A DNA stretch of 64,000 bases from a bacterium. GTDB lineage: Bacteria; Bacillota; Bacilli; Lactobacillales; Streptococcaceae. Where the stretch lies: assembly GCA_905221435.1 (NCBI GenBank), contig CAJNDD010000002.1, positions 1 to 64,000 of the forward strand. The letters run 5' to 3'. Shown piece by piece: positions 29,768 to 39,008 of the stretch (position 1 is its first letter; every line of letters begins with the position of its first letter). The notes beneath the pieces are model-generated. The model made no database searches. It had not been told where the DNA came from and saw only the letters and a program-made list of their open reading frames with translations. A program made the translations under genes and the position numbers.

Positions 29768-30316
29768 CTATGCATAGGGTTGCAATTCTGGGTTAATAGG
29801 CGTATTGGCTAGGTTGTTTGCATAGTTGCAAAGACTAGCAAGACTAACACCGAGAACCACGTCCAAGGCATTTTGTTGCGTGTAGCCAGCTTCCAAAAAT
29901 TCAGCCAAGGCTTCATCTCCCACACGCCCTTTGGTATTGATGACTGCCAAGGTAAACTTGGCTAGAGTATCTAGTTTTGGATCTGTTTCGATTGGGGTAC
30001 GGTTGCGGAGGGCTTGGAGAAGATCATCATTCATCTGGATTTGTTTGATTGAAAAGGCTGTATGACCAGCCACGCAGAAAGCACAACCATTGGTTACGGC
30101 AGCTGTGATTTGCACTACTTCACGCTCTACTGGTGTTAAGCTATTGCGACGGTTGATGGCTCCGACAGTTCGGTAGGCTTCAAGCGCGGTAGGGGCATTG
30201 GCCAAGAGACCGATTAGGTTGGGAATATAGCCATTGTTATCTTTTTGTACTGTTTCAAGAACTTCTTTTACTTCTGCTGGTGCTGATTCTACTGTGTGGA
30301 TGGTAAATGTTGTCAT
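29768..30316 (-). CDS. Carboxymuconolactone decarboxylase/AhpD-like protein
   Basis: 182 aa, all-helical. The AhpD core motif is complete: C78-x2-C81-x3-H85 (NGCAFCVAGH), after EREVVQITAAV. Members act as thiol peroxidases or reductants; lactone decarboxylase activity is not implied. A monocistronic unit flanked by terminators. Likely protective against peroxide (family inference). Confidence 0.88.
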   Translation of the reverse strand: MTTFTIHTVESAPAEVKEVLETVQKDNNGYIPNLIGLLANAPTALEAYRTVGAINRRNSLTPVEREVVQITAAVTNGCAFCVAGHTAFSIKQIQMNDDLLQALRNRTPIETDPKLDTLAKFTLAVINTKGRVGDEALAEFLEAGYTQQNALDVVLGVSLASLCNYANNLANTPINPELQPYA

Positions 30317-30418
30317 AAGAAACCTCTTTTCATTTTGTTGTCATTTAGTCTATCATAGAATTTTTCACTTGGATAATATATATTTTCAATCGCCTTGATA
30401 GGAAATGCCTATGAAATG

Positions 30419-30443
30419 AAAAAATCACACGAAAAGTGTGATT
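30419..30443 (-). terminator. Terminator of the AgcS symporter gene
   Basis: ATCACAC / GTGTGAT stem with TTTTC loop, followed on the minus strand by TTTTTTC, starting four bases after the stop. Confidence 0.85.
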
Positions 30444-30446
30444 GGG

Positions 30447-31769
30447 TTAGTGTTTAAAATACTTTTTAGTCTCAGCAATGACGACTGGTGATAAGACCAA
30501 AAGGGCAATCAAGTTGGGCAAAGCCATCAAGGCATTGACGATATCTGCGATAATCCAGACCATATCCAGCTCGATAAATCCTCCCAACAAGACCATGACT
30601 ACAAAGACCACACGGTAGAGCCAGATAAAGCGAACACCGAAGAGAAATTCAAAACAGCGTTCTCCGTAGTAGTTCCATCCGAGAATTGTCGTAAAGGCAA
30701 AGAGTACAAGGAAGATGGTCAAGAGGGCAGGTCCAAAGTGTGAAAAAACTGTTGAAAAGGCTGACTGGGTCAAGGCAACTCCATTCAAATCACCACTCCA
30801 AACCCCAGTTACCAAGATTGTTAAACCAGTCAACGTACAGATAATGAGGGTATCAATAAAGGTTCCTGTCATGGAAATCAAGCCTTGCTCGACAGGCTCA
30901 TTTGTCTTAGCCGCAGCCGCTGCAATGGGAGCTGAACCAAGACCAGATTCGTTAGAAAAGACTCCTCGCGCCACACCATTTTGGATAGCTATCCGAATGC
31001 TGGCACCTGCAAAACCACCTACCGCAGCAGCTGGACTAAAGGCTGAAGTAAAGATCAGGGCAAGTGTGGCTGGGATTTTCTCGATATTAAAGAGAATAAC
31101 TGTAAGAGTTCCCAAAATATAGACAATAGCCATAAAAGGAACCACTGCTGTCGAAACTTTTGATATGGATTTGAGGCCACCAAAGACGACAATCCCTACA
31201 AAAATGGATAAAATCAGAGCTGTGATAGCTGGATCAACTTGAGCCGTATTTTGAATGGATTCTGTAATCGAATTGACTTGGGTAAAGGTACCAATCCCTA
31301 GAAGGGCTACCAATACACCCGCTAGGGCAAAGAAGATAGCAAGTGGACGCCACTTTTCTCCCATCCCCAAAAGAATGTAATGCATGGGTCCTCCAGCTAC
31401 AGATCCATTTGCATCCTTAGTACGGTATTTGATGGCCAGCAAGCCTTCGGCATACTTGGTCGCCATTCCAAAGAAGGCCGCCATCCACATCCAAAAGAGG
31501 GCGCCTGGTCCACCAACCTTAATGGCTGTTGCGACTCCGATGATATTTCCCGTACCAACGGTGGCTGCTAGAGCCGTACAGAGAGCAGCAAAGCTCGACA
31601 CATCGCCGTGCCCCTTATCCTTGGTAAAGATCAACTGAAAGGCCTTAGGGAGACGAGCCACCTGCAAAAGGCCTAGTCGGATGGTCAAATAGATACCCGT
31701 TCCGACCAATAAGATCAAGAGGGGAGGTCCCCATACAAAAGCATCAATCGATTTGAGCAATTCTAACAT
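30447..31769 (-). CDS. Sodium:alanine/glycine symporter (AgcS family)
   Basis: 440 aa, about ten or eleven transmembrane helices. The AGCS signature region GGPGALFWMWMAAFFGMATKY and NESGLGSAPIAAAAAKTNEP are present. The upstream glycine riboswitch strongly suggests that glycine (with alanine) is the transported amino acid. GGAG-type RBS (GGAGAAGGAA) before ATG. Not operonic with its neighbours. Confidence 0.93.
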   Translation of the reverse strand: MLELLKSIDAFVWGPPLLILLVGTGIYLTIRLGLLQVARLPKAFQLIFTKDKGHGDVSSFAALCTALAATVGTGNIIGVATAIKVGGPGALFWMWMAAFFGMATKYAEGLLAIKYRTKDANGSVAGGPMHYILLGMGEKWRPLAIFFALAGVLVALLGIGTFTQVNSITESIQNTAQVDPAITALILSIFVGIVVFGGLKSISKVSTAVVPFMAIVYILGTLTVILFNIEKIPATLALIFTSAFSPAAAVGGFAGASIRIAIQNGVARGVFSNESGLGSAPIAAAAAKTNEPVEQGLISMTGTFIDTLIICTLTGLTILVTGVWSGDLNGVALTQSAFSTVFSHFGPALLTIFLVLFAFTTILGWNYYGERCFEFLFGVRFIWLYRVVFVVMVLLGGFIELDMVWIIADIVNALMALPNLIALLVLSPVVIAETKKYFKH

Positions 31770-31801
31770 TTCCTTCTCCTATCTTTTCAACCCCAAAAGA
31801 A

Positions 31802-31828
31802 AGAGCACATGCAAGATACATGTACTCT
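31802..31828 (-). terminator. Expression-platform terminator of the glycine riboswitch
   Basis: AGAGTACATG and CATGTGCTCT arms on the minus strand (one G-U pair) with a 7-base loop, followed by TTTCTTTT. It lies between the aptamer and the symporter start, so it is the likely transcriptional on/off switch. Confidence 0.75.
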
Positions 31829-31865
31829 GGAATGCTTAGATAAATGCCCAAAAGCGGTCTATCCT

Positions 31866-31962
31866 AGCTCTGTCCTTTTACCTGAGAGTTTGAGCAGTTG
31901 TCTGCCTTGCCCCTTCGGTGCCTTTACGGTCTCTCCAGAGTTCCGTCCATTTACAGTCATGG
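31866..31962 (-). promoter_or_regulatory. Glycine riboswitch aptamer
   Basis: On the minus strand the glycine aptamer landmarks occur in order: GGAACTCTGGAGAGACC, CACCGAAGGGGCAAG and ACTCTCAGGTAAAAGGACAGAG. I see one complete aptamer; the sequence that follows (up to 31830) does not repeat these landmarks, so it looks like a single-aptamer version with at most a helper stem. Confidence 0.92.
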
Positions 31963-32024
31963 AAAATCAAACGTTTCTCCACTTCTATTAAACTTCATTC
32001 GGTGTTGGTATTTAATTTTTTATT

Positions 32025-32053
32025 ATTTTACAAAAAATGTTGGAAGTTGTCAA
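32025..32053 (-). promoter_or_regulatory. Promoter of the glycine riboswitch/agcS transcript
   Basis: TTGACA (32048-32053), 17-base spacer, TAAAAT (32025-32030) on the minus strand, about 55 bases ahead of the aptamer. Confidence 0.85.
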
Positions 32054-32183
32054 TGTGTTTATGAATAAAATAGAAATTAGTTCACCAGTTTTTACTGTAT
32101 GAATGGCCTTATTACCCCAAAAATAGAGCCATAATTCAATAGAAATCATAACTTTCTGATAAATTTTAAAATGTTATCTAAAC

Positions 32184-33419
32184 TCATTTCCCACTCGGTG
32201 CTTCTCCTAAAAATTTTCGAATGGCTTCTACCATTTTCTCCGGTTCAGTTGACGAAAAAATACGAATTTTCCCTCTCAATTCATGGTTTGTATTGTCAAA
32301 AGCAAAAATTGGTTTATGTTTATTACTAATTTCTTCTACAATAGTTTCTACAACTCCACCATGATTGATATCCAAATAAAAATCCATATTATCCAAAGCT
32401 TCTTTCATATTAAAAGGATTAAAATTTGGATAAATTGATAGATTTAAAAATCGTTGCATGTCAACTACACTATCAGCAAAATTTGTTGGCGCTAATATTG
32501 TAAAATGAACTTCTGATAGTTCTGTCAAAAGATATTCTATTGATTCTAAAACAGCACTATTTGTAAAAATACAAGTATGATATAACGGTGCTCTCACTAG
32601 CTCATTAAAAGAATGTCTGATGATATCTGCTTCCAATAATACATCGTTCCAATTCAAACCATAATAAAACCACCACAATTTACGAAAACGAGTCAAAGTT
32701 AAATGAGTCCATGGTTTAAACTCTGAGGTATAGTGAATAATCTTAGGTTCAGAATTTCCATAATAGTCAGATTCGTACCATTTACTGTTGCCTGTTAAAT
32801 GTAAAAATTGATCCAAACCAACCATAAAGTTATACTCTTTATTCAAATGTAGCCACTGGTCACCAAAATACATGTTGAGAACGCCTTGATCTCCATAAAC
32901 ATGCTCATGATGTTGGACAGTTAACTCTAGTAAACTTTTTGTCGAATGATTTTCCCGCCATTTCTTCGCATCAATCAACAACATACCCGCATTAAAGGTT
33001 GTCAACCAACCATCTTGTCCAAAATCTTGAACAGCTGCAATGGCATAGCCTTGTAAGTCTAAGGAGAACAATTCATCCAATCTTGCATTTACGATCATAT
33101 CTGAGTCTAAGTAGAGAACTCTGTCTTCTTGTACTTCATCTGCTATGAAATACCTAAAGAAAGTAGCATAGGATAGAATTGCATTTGGCAAGCGAAAATC
33201 ACGAAGGTTGTGAGCCGTTTTTTTAACGTTAACAATCTCAGAACCAATGACCTTAAGGCGATTTCTCATTAAAAGAAACCATTCACTAGGTAAATCGTCA
33301 TTAAACACATAAAATTTCACTTCATGATTATGAACCGAAACGGATTTTATTACGGTTTCTACCTTATCAAGGTAATGAATATCCGCTCCAAGAGCAATCA
33401 CTTTATGATACATTTTCAT
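32184..33419 (-). CDS. Two-domain glycosyltransferase: GT8 domain plus SRRP-type accessory C-terminal domain
   Basis: 411 aa from the ATG at 33419, which overlaps the stop of an upstream dead frame (TGATG). Residues 1 to about 265 are a GT8 (GT-A) domain: N-terminal ALGADIHYLDKVETVI, the DxD metal motif in LYLDSDMIV (near residue 100), and later DQGVLNMYF. Residues 266-411 are a second unit with SAVLESIEYLLTELSEVHF, FYLDINHGG and PIFAFDNTNHE, a pattern I associate with glycosyltransferases of serine-rich adhesin loci. The gene sits alone, AT-rich, between symporter and mutS2. It may decorate the SRRP 30 kb away (inference). A donor sugar cannot be named. Confidence 0.85.
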   Translation of the reverse strand: MKMYHKVIALGADIHYLDKVETVIKSVSVHNHEVKFYVFNDDLPSEWFLLMRNRLKVIGSEIVNVKKTAHNLRDFRLPNAILSYATFFRYFIADEVQEDRVLYLDSDMIVNARLDELFSLDLQGYAIAAVQDFGQDGWLTTFNAGMLLIDAKKWRENHSTKSLLELTVQHHEHVYGDQGVLNMYFGDQWLHLNKEYNFMVGLDQFLHLTGNSKWYESDYYGNSEPKIIHYTSEFKPWTHLTLTRFRKLWWFYYGLNWNDVLLEADIIRHSFNELVRAPLYHTCIFTNSAVLESIEYLLTELSEVHFTILAPTNFADSVVDMQRFLNLSIYPNFNPFNMKEALDNMDFYLDINHGGVVETIVEEISNKHKPIFAFDNTNHELRGKIRIFSSTEPEKMVEAIRKFLGEAPSGK

Positions 33420-33930
33420 CACTTCTCTCCAATATCAATTTTCCCTAGTTGATGACGAATATACATCACCAAGTTCTCTTTATCCTCTGGGCTAAATATC
33501 TGATTTTCCTATCACTGAAATGCTACCAATAATATCGCCAACCCCATTTCAGTGGTTAATATCCAATTCAGTTTTAAGCACATAATCGTTATTAGATTAA
33601 TAATAAAATCAAAAACTCCCATTCCATTCTCAAATATTGAATCCTGACCAATGGTGATTTCTTACATATAACAGATTGAACAAAAATCATTAAAAATACT
33701 CTACTAGCAACTCAGCATCTAAAACTTCAATATGACGATAATATCCAACTGACTGTACTAGATTTTTAAAATCTATCCTGCATTTCTCGACTCTTTTAAA
33801 AGTGAAATTTGCAAAAACAGTACTTCTATATTCTCACAAATCACTCCTCATTGTCATCTCTTTACAATGTATTTACTACTGACTTCGTCAATCTTATCTT
33901 CAACCTCGAATTTGTATTTTTAACTGACTG
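33419..33930 (-). pseudogene. Decayed paralogous glycosyltransferase, C-terminal remnants
   Basis: There is no intact frame here, but the minus strand keeps pieces matching the C-terminal half of the next gene. About 33419-33507 reads IFSPEDKENLVMYIRHQLGKI then DIGEK-stop, matching RIFSSTEPEKMVEAIRKFL. Just upstream in another frame lies ELDINH-stop-NGVGDII, matching YLDINHGGVVETIV. Further upstream are FKNLVQSVGYYRHIEVLDA and ENIEVLFLQISLLKESR, in frames broken by stops. The final TGA overlaps the ATG of the intact glycosyltransferase gene, so the two were once translationally coupled. Confidence 0.65.
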
Positions 33931-33989
33931 GAACTTTCTTTATAATTTATTGTTTGATTTAACCTTACTTTATAAATTACGGAATCCTT

Positions 33990-36326
33990 CTATCCTTTAA
34001 AGGTCACAATGGTTGCGCCACTACCGCCAGCATTTTGTGGAGCATAGCCAAAACTCTTAACATGCTTGTTTCTTTGCAGGTATTTGGTGACGCCCTCACG
34101 GATGACTCCTGTTCCGATACCATGAATGATGTCTACTTGTGCCATGTTATTGAGCAGGGCTTGATCAATAAAGGCGTCCAGCTCATTCATGGCTTCCTCG
34201 TACCGTTTGCCACGAAGATCTAGTCTCGCCTGTGGACCACGACCAGATGCACGTTTGACAACATTGACTTGTTTTTTCTTGACTGGGGCCTCTTGCTGAG
34301 CCTGAACAAGATCAAATTCTTTCTCTTCCAAGGTCATCTTGATCAATCCAACTTGGGCTTCCCAACGGCCGTCCTTAAGTTGATTGGTCAAGGTTCCACG
34401 TTGTCCATAACTGAGAACCACAATGTCATCCCCCACCTTTGGAGTCCGTTTTTTCTTGGCCTTTTGAAGGACCTTGTTTTTAGACAAGTCCACTTTTTCA
34501 GGAGCTAGTTTTTTCAGTTTAGACTTGGCTTCAATGATTTCATGGGGTTTGAGTTGAGACTTACTGTGGAGGTTCTTGAGGATCTGGTCACTCTCACTTA
34601 GCGCTAGTTCCACAATCTCAGCAGCCTGTTCACGCGCCTTGTTGAGCTCAGTTTCCTTTTCACGATTGAGCTCGTTGTAAAGTTTTTTGAGTGCTCGGTT
34701 CATCTTGAGGTTTTCTTGCTCCACCTCACGGATATTGTCCAAGCGTTTGCGACTTTCAAGTGTTTGTTCTTCCAATTGTTCAATGATACGGTTGACATCA
34801 TTATCTTGATTAACCTGCTGGCTGGCATCTCCGACTATGACATCTGACAGGCCCAGGCGTTTGGCAATTTCAAAGGCATTGCTTCGGCCAGGAACTCCCT
34901 GCATAAAGCGATAGGTCGGACGCAGACTGGCTGTATCAAACTCCATGCTGGCATTTTGCACAAAGGCTGTCTCAATACCATAAGCCTTGAGTTCTGGATA
35001 GTGAGTCGTCGCCATAGTCTTGACCTGACGCAGACGAAGATCCTCCAGAATAGCCATAGCAAGGGCTGCACCTTCCTGTGGATCGGTACCAGCCCCGAGC
35101 TCATCTAGCAATAAGAGCGAATGTTGGTTGACCTTGCCAAGAATATCTACGATATTGGTCATGTGGCTGGAGAAAGTAGATAAGCTTTGTTCGATAGACT
35201 GCTCATCCCCAATATCCGCGAAGATTTCCTCGAAAATACCGACACGGCTCCCCCTATCAGCTAGAATGGGCAAGCCTGACTGGGCCATAAGTTGAGTCAA
35301 GCCCAGAGTTTTGAGCATGATGGTCTTCCCACCCGTATTGGGACCTGTAATGACAATAGCCGTTAATTCCTTGCCAAAGTGTACATCGTTTGCAACAGCA
35401 TTTTTGACCAAAGGATGGCGAACATGAAGGAGTTGAATCTCTTGATTCTCTGAAAGTTGAGGAACGACTGCTTGTCTTTCTTGGATGAAACGCACTTTGG
35501 CACGAATCAAGTCTAAATGGCCGATAATCCAAGCGTCATTGGCAATCTCAGCAGCATGAGGGCGGACGCATTCTGAGAGCTCCTGCAGGATGCGAATCAT
35601 CTCATAGCGTTCGTCAGCTCGCAAACTAGCGATTTCTTCGCTCAGTTTCACGACCTCACGTGGCTCGATGTAGACCGTGTTTCCACTGGCAGAGATGTCA
35701 TGAACAACACCTGCAATCTTGTTACGATAGGTGTTCTTGACAGGTAAGACCTGACGGCCATTTCTGCTAGCGATAATGCCTTCGGTCAACATCTGAGCTT
35801 TTTGCTTGAGTAAGTCTTGCAAGACATCTCGAACTTGACTCTCACTATCATGGATTTTCCGACGGATGCGTGCTAGCTCTTCACTGGCGAAATTTTCGAT
35901 AAATCCTGCATCATTTAGGGATTGAAGACTCCCTTGCAAGTGTGGGAAATCATGCAGTTTTTCAAACCATCTCGCCAACTGCTCCAAGCGTATGTTTTCA
36001 AGATTGGTATAAAAACCTTGCAACTCTCTGCTAGCCAGTAAGACCCGTTTGAGGAGTAGGAACTCCTCAATACTGAGGTCCGCCCCCATCTCCAGACGCT
36101 TGCAGACAGCTGAAATCTCACGTGTCGCTAGGATGGTAAAGTGAGGTTGCTCCACAAAAAGCGCCTGCATTTCCTCCATCTCTGTAAAGGCTTGTTTGAT
36201 CTTATCCACCTTGGCAGTTGGAACCAAGCCTTTTAGCTCCTCTAGGCCTTGTTCTGTCAGGAGATGAGGTTCAAACAAGGCCTTAATTTTATTAAATTCT
36301 AAGGTTTCTAGTATTTTTGTATTCAT
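33990..36326 (-). CDS. mutS2: Endonuclease MutS2
   Basis: 778 aa. Domain order: N-terminal clamp/lever helices, MutS-like ATPase with Walker A GPNTGGKT (near 330), [12 protein letters not shown] (Walker B region) and ATTHYPELK, a coiled coil (about 500-620), a KOW-like segment ([16 protein letters not shown]) and a C-terminal Smr nuclease domain ([23 protein letters not shown]). In firmicutes MutS2 acts on stalled or collided ribosomes and suppresses recombination. Full length. Confidence 0.96.
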   Translation of the reverse strand: MNTKILETLEFNKIKALFEPHLLTEQGLEELKGLVPTAKVDKIKQAFTEMEEMQALFVEQPHFTILATREISAVCKRLEMGADLSIEEFLLLKRVLLASRELQGFYTNLENIRLEQLARWFEKLHDFPHLQGSLQSLNDAGFIENFASEELARIRRKIHDSESQVRDVLQDLLKQKAQMLTEGIIASRNGRQVLPVKNTYRNKIAGVVHDISASGNTVYIEPREVVKLSEEIASLRADERYEMIRILQELSECVRPHAAEIANDAWIIGHLDLIRAKVRFIQERQAVVPQLSENQEIQLLHVRHPLVKNAVANDVHFGKELTAIVITGPNTGGKTIMLKTLGLTQLMAQSGLPILADRGSRVGIFEEIFADIGDEQSIEQSLSTFSSHMTNIVDILGKVNQHSLLLLDELGAGTDPQEGAALAMAILEDLRLRQVKTMATTHYPELKAYGIETAFVQNASMEFDTASLRPTYRFMQGVPGRSNAFEIAKRLGLSDVIVGDASQQVNQDNDVNRIIEQLEEQTLESRKRLDNIREVEQENLKMNRALKKLYNELNREKETELNKAREQAAEIVELALSESDQILKNLHSKSQLKPHEIIEAKSKLKKLAPEKVDLSKNKVLQKAKKKRTPKVGDDIVVLSYGQRGTLTNQLKDGRWEAQVGLIKMTLEEKEFDLVQAQQEAPVKKKQVNVVKRASGRGPQARLDLRGKRYEEAMNELDAFIDQALLNNMAQVDIIHGIGTGVIREGVTKYLQRNKHVKSFGYAPQNAGGSGATIVTFKG

Positions 36327-36399
36327 ATTTTTTCCTTGTATGCTGGTTTACAAGATTATAGCAACTAGAGGTTTTGACCTAGTCCTCCAATCTGTAAAC

Positions 36400-36426
36400 A
36401 AAGGGCTAGGAAAAATCCCGCCCTTT
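36400..36426 (-). terminator. Terminator-like hairpin after cvpA
   Basis: AAGGGC and GCCCTT arms with an inner GGGA/TCCT helix, immediately after the cvpA stop; the T-run on the minus strand (TTTGTTT) is interrupted, so termination may be partial before mutS2. Confidence 0.55.
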
Positions 36427-36975
36427 TTATCCGATTAAATTTGTCACCCAGAGTTGTTTGATAAGGTTTGTCGTAAAAGGGATACTTTGGATGATGTGTT
36501 TAGCTACGATACTTTTTTCAAGTGAATTTTGAACGGCTGCCATAGGTACAGTTGCAAGAATGGTCAAAGCCATTTGCAAGACAAATAAGGTTACCAATAG
36601 CGACAAAGCCCCCGCACTAACCTGGAACCACTTGCCACCTAGTGTTTTAACTGGAATTAAATGAAGAAACAAACCGATAAAACGTCCGATACTGTAACAA
36701 ATTCCGAAAACTAGGAGATAGGCCAGACCCGCATAAAAGACCTTATCTAGCTGAAAAAGTTGGGCTGAGGAGAAGAAAAAGGTACCCTGTCCTTCCTGAG
36801 GATTAGCATAAGGGACAAGCAAGTGAAATTGATCTCCCAGTGATTTATAAAACTGCCCCGCAACAAAGGCTGAAATCACTGCCACGAGGAAATAATAAAC
36901 TTGCAGCACCAGACCTCTACGGTAGCCGATGTAAAAACCCCAAGCTAGAACCAGTAAGAGAAGGATCGAAATCAT
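36427..36975 (-). CDS. CvpA-family membrane protein
   Basis: 182 aa, four transmembrane segments (about 2-20, 28-45, 80-100, 118-142) as in the CvpA/colicin V production family, with the typical GFYIGYRRGLVLQVYYF N-terminus. Its role is unclear; relatives affect envelope integrity or biofilm. It starts four bases inside zapA (ATGA), showing translational coupling. Confidence 0.88.
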   Translation of the reverse strand: MISILLLLVLAWGFYIGYRRGLVLQVYYFLVAVISAFVAGQFYKSLGDQFHLLVPYANPQEGQGTFFFSSAQLFQLDKVFYAGLAYLLVFGICYSIGRFIGLFLHLIPVKTLGGKWFQVSAGALSLLVTLFVLQMALTILATVPMAAVQNSLEKSIVAKHIIQSIPFTTNLIKQLWVTNLIG

Positions 36976-37274
36976 AGAGAATCCTCAATCTTGCTCTTCT
37001 CTTGCTTGACTGCCACTAGCTTATTTCGAAGGTCTTTAAGCTCCTGCTCCTTATCGTCAAACTCAATCTCACGACTAAGCTGCGTCGATAGGCTGTTAAT
37101 CGCTAAAAGGAGGGAAATGGTTTCATCATCCGCCCCAGGCATTCGTTCTTTAATTGCTTGATATTTTTCAGTCGCAACCTTAGCGATTTCCTCCATAAAG
37201 AGGTTGTCATGCTCGGTTGTCAAGGTTAATGTCTTTTTTCCGAATGTAAACTTATATCGATTTAGATTTGCCAT
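36972..37274 (-). CDS. zapA: Cell division protein ZapA
   Basis: 100 aa. FtsZ-associated bundling protein. N-terminal beta segment (NRYKFTFGKKTLTLTTE), then a helix and a C-terminal coiled coil (about 55-100). I take the ATG at 37274 (MANLNRYKF) over a GTG three codons upstream, since GAGGTG sits at the right distance. Operon with cvpA. Confidence 0.9.
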   Translation of the reverse strand: MANLNRYKFTFGKKTLTLTTEHDNLFMEEIAKVATEKYQAIKERMPGADDETISLLLAINSLSTQLSREIEFDDKEQELKDLRNKLVAVKQEKSKIEDSL

Positions 37275-37291
37275 AAAATTCACCTCACGAT

Positions 37292-37320
37292 ATTATACCA
37301 AATTTCGCTAACTTTGTCAG
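37292..37320 (-). promoter_or_regulatory. Promoter of zapA-cvpA
   Basis: CTGACA (37315-37320), 17-base spacer, extended TGG-TATAAT (-10 at 37292-37297). The -10 is only 17 bases before the start codon, so the leader is very short. Back to back with the rnhC promoter. Confidence 0.75.
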
Positions 37321-37344
37321 TTTTTACCAATTCTCCTGCTTTTG

Positions 37345-37353
37345 TGGTACAAT
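37345..37353 (+). promoter_or_regulatory. Extended -10 promoter of rnhC
   Basis: TGGTACAAT (-10 TACAAT at 37348-37353), with TTTACC about 18 bases upstream as a weak -35. It is just seven bases ahead of the rnhC ATG, so the mRNA is nearly leaderless. Confidence 0.65.
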
Positions 37354-37360
37354 AGAAACT

Positions 37361-38242
37361 ATGGCAAGTATCACACTCACACCAAGTGAACAGGAAATTC
37401 AGGGCTTTTTGAGTCAGTATCAGAAGGCTCTCAATCCTAGTAAAAATCCCTATATTCGCTATTTTTTGCGACTGCCTCAGGCAACAGTTTCCATCTATAC
37501 TTCTGGAAAAGTCCTCCTGCAAGGCGAAGCTGCTGAGCAATACGCCAGTTTCTTTGGTTACCAAGTTCAACAAGAAAACAGTGGACAAGATTTTCCTATG
37601 ATTGGAACTGACGAGGTGGGAAATGGTTCCTACTTTGGTGGGCTTGCTGTCGTGGCTTCCTTTGTCACACCTGACCAGCATGACTTCTTACGAAAATTCG
37701 GCGTGGGGGATTCAAAGACCCTGACAGACCAAAAGATTCGTCAGATCGCCCCTATCCTCAAGGAAGAGATCCAGTATCAAGCACTCCTCCTTTCACCGAG
37801 CAAGTACAACGAAGTTATCGGAGAACGTTACAATGCTGTTTCTGTAAAGGTTGCCCTTCACAATCAGGCTATCTTTCTCCTTCTCCAAAAAGGAGTCCAG
37901 CCAGAAAAAATCGTCATTGATGCCTTTACAAGCCCTAAAAACTATGACAAGTACTTGGCGCAAGAAGCCAACCGTTTTCCAAACAAAATTAGCTTAGAAG
38001 AAAAAGCCGAGGGAAAATACCTGGCTGTTGCAGTTAGCTCTATCATCGCGCGGAATCTCTTCCTCGAAAACTTGGAAAATCTTGGACGAGAACTAGGCTA
38101 TCAACTGCCAAGTGGCGCAGGAACTGCTTCTGATAAGGTTGCTAGCAAAATCCTTCAAGCCTATGGCATGAAAGGGCTTCATTTCTGTGCCAAACTGCAT
38201 TTTAAAAATACTGAAAAAGCCAAAGCATTGCTAGAAAGGTAA
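37361..38242 (+). CDS. rnhC: Ribonuclease HIII
   Basis: 293 aa. Degrades RNA in RNA-DNA hybrids. N-terminal TBP-like substrate-binding domain (about 1-75) and RNase H core with [13 protein letters not shown] (Asp84, Glu85) and [14 protein letters not shown]. No usable Shine-Dalgarno fits between the promoter and the ATG, in keeping with a near-leaderless mRNA. Three bases separate it from lepB. Confidence 0.95.
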   Translation: MASITLTPSEQEIQGFLSQYQKALNPSKNPYIRYFLRLPQATVSIYTSGKVLLQGEAAEQYASFFGYQVQQENSGQDFPMIGTDEVGNGSYFGGLAVVASFVTPDQHDFLRKFGVGDSKTLTDQKIRQIAPILKEEIQYQALLLSPSKYNEVIGERYNAVSVKVALHNQAIFLLLQKGVQPEKIVIDAFTSPKNYDKYLAQEANRFPNKISLEEKAEGKYLAVAVSSIIARNLFLENLENLGRELGYQLPSGAGTASDKVASKILQAYGMKGLHFCAKLHFKNTEKAKALLER

Positions 38243-38245
38243 GTT

Positions 38246-38860
38246 ATGAATTATTTTAAAACATTTCTAAAAGAGTGGGGACTCACATTCCTCATCATTA
38301 TAGTAGTTGGTCTCAGTCGTCTCTTTCTCTGGACCAATGTCCGTGTGGAAGGACACTCTATGGATCCGACTCTAGCTGATGGTGAAATTCTCTTTGTCGT
38401 TCGACATCTACCCGTTGATCGCTTTGATATCGTAGTTGCTCATGAAGATGATGGAAATAAAGACATCGTTAAACGTGTCATCGGCATGCCCGGTGATACC
38501 ATTCGCTACGAAAACGATAAACTTTATGTCAACGATAAAGAAACGGACGAACCCTACCTAGCAGACTACCTCCAACAGTTTAAAAATGACAAACTTCAGA
38601 GCACCTATTCAGGGAAAGGCTTTGAAGGGGATAAGGGTGTCTATTTTAGAAGCCTTGCTCAGAAAGCTCAGGCCTTTACTGTCGATGTAAATTTCAACAC
38701 TAGCTTCAGCTTTACCGTACCCGAGGGTGAGTACCTCCTCCTTGGAGATGACCGTTTGGTTTCTAGCGACAGTCGCCATGTTGGAACCTTTAAAGCCAGT
38801 CAAATCAAAGGAGAAGCCAAATTCCGTTTCTGGCCACTAAACCGTATCGGAATCTTTTAA
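38246..38860 (+). CDS. lepB: Signal peptidase I
   Basis: 204 aa membrane-anchored serine protease that cleaves Sec signal peptides. One N-terminal transmembrane segment (12-30), catalytic Ser38 (VEGHSMDPTL) and Lys76 (DIVKRVIGMPGD), and C-terminal GDDRLVSSDSRHVG box. Cotranscribed with rnhC. Confidence 0.96.
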   Translation: MNYFKTFLKEWGLTFLIIIVVGLSRLFLWTNVRVEGHSMDPTLADGEILFVVRHLPVDRFDIVVAHEDDGNKDIVKRVIGMPGDTIRYENDKLYVNDKETDEPYLADYLQQFKNDKLQSTYSGKGFEGDKGVYFRSLAQKAQAFTVDVNFNTSFSFTVPEGEYLLLGDDRLVSSDSRHVGTFKASQIKGEAKFRFWPLNRIGIF

Positions 38861-39008
38861 AACCAGCAACTAGATGCTGTGATAGTCTTTTTGAGTTAGC
38901 TTTTAGAATTAGATTGCAACTTGGCAATATCTTGTACCAAGTCCCAAATCAAAGGAAAGCCTAACTGAAAGCTCTATCCCAGCTCTTTTTCTATCAAAAA
39001 GGAAATCT

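Noticed and set aside
38861..39008. 148-base gap between lepB and recD2 as a possible small RNA
   Set aside because: No strong promoter plus terminator pair is visible; it looks like a plain leader for recD2.
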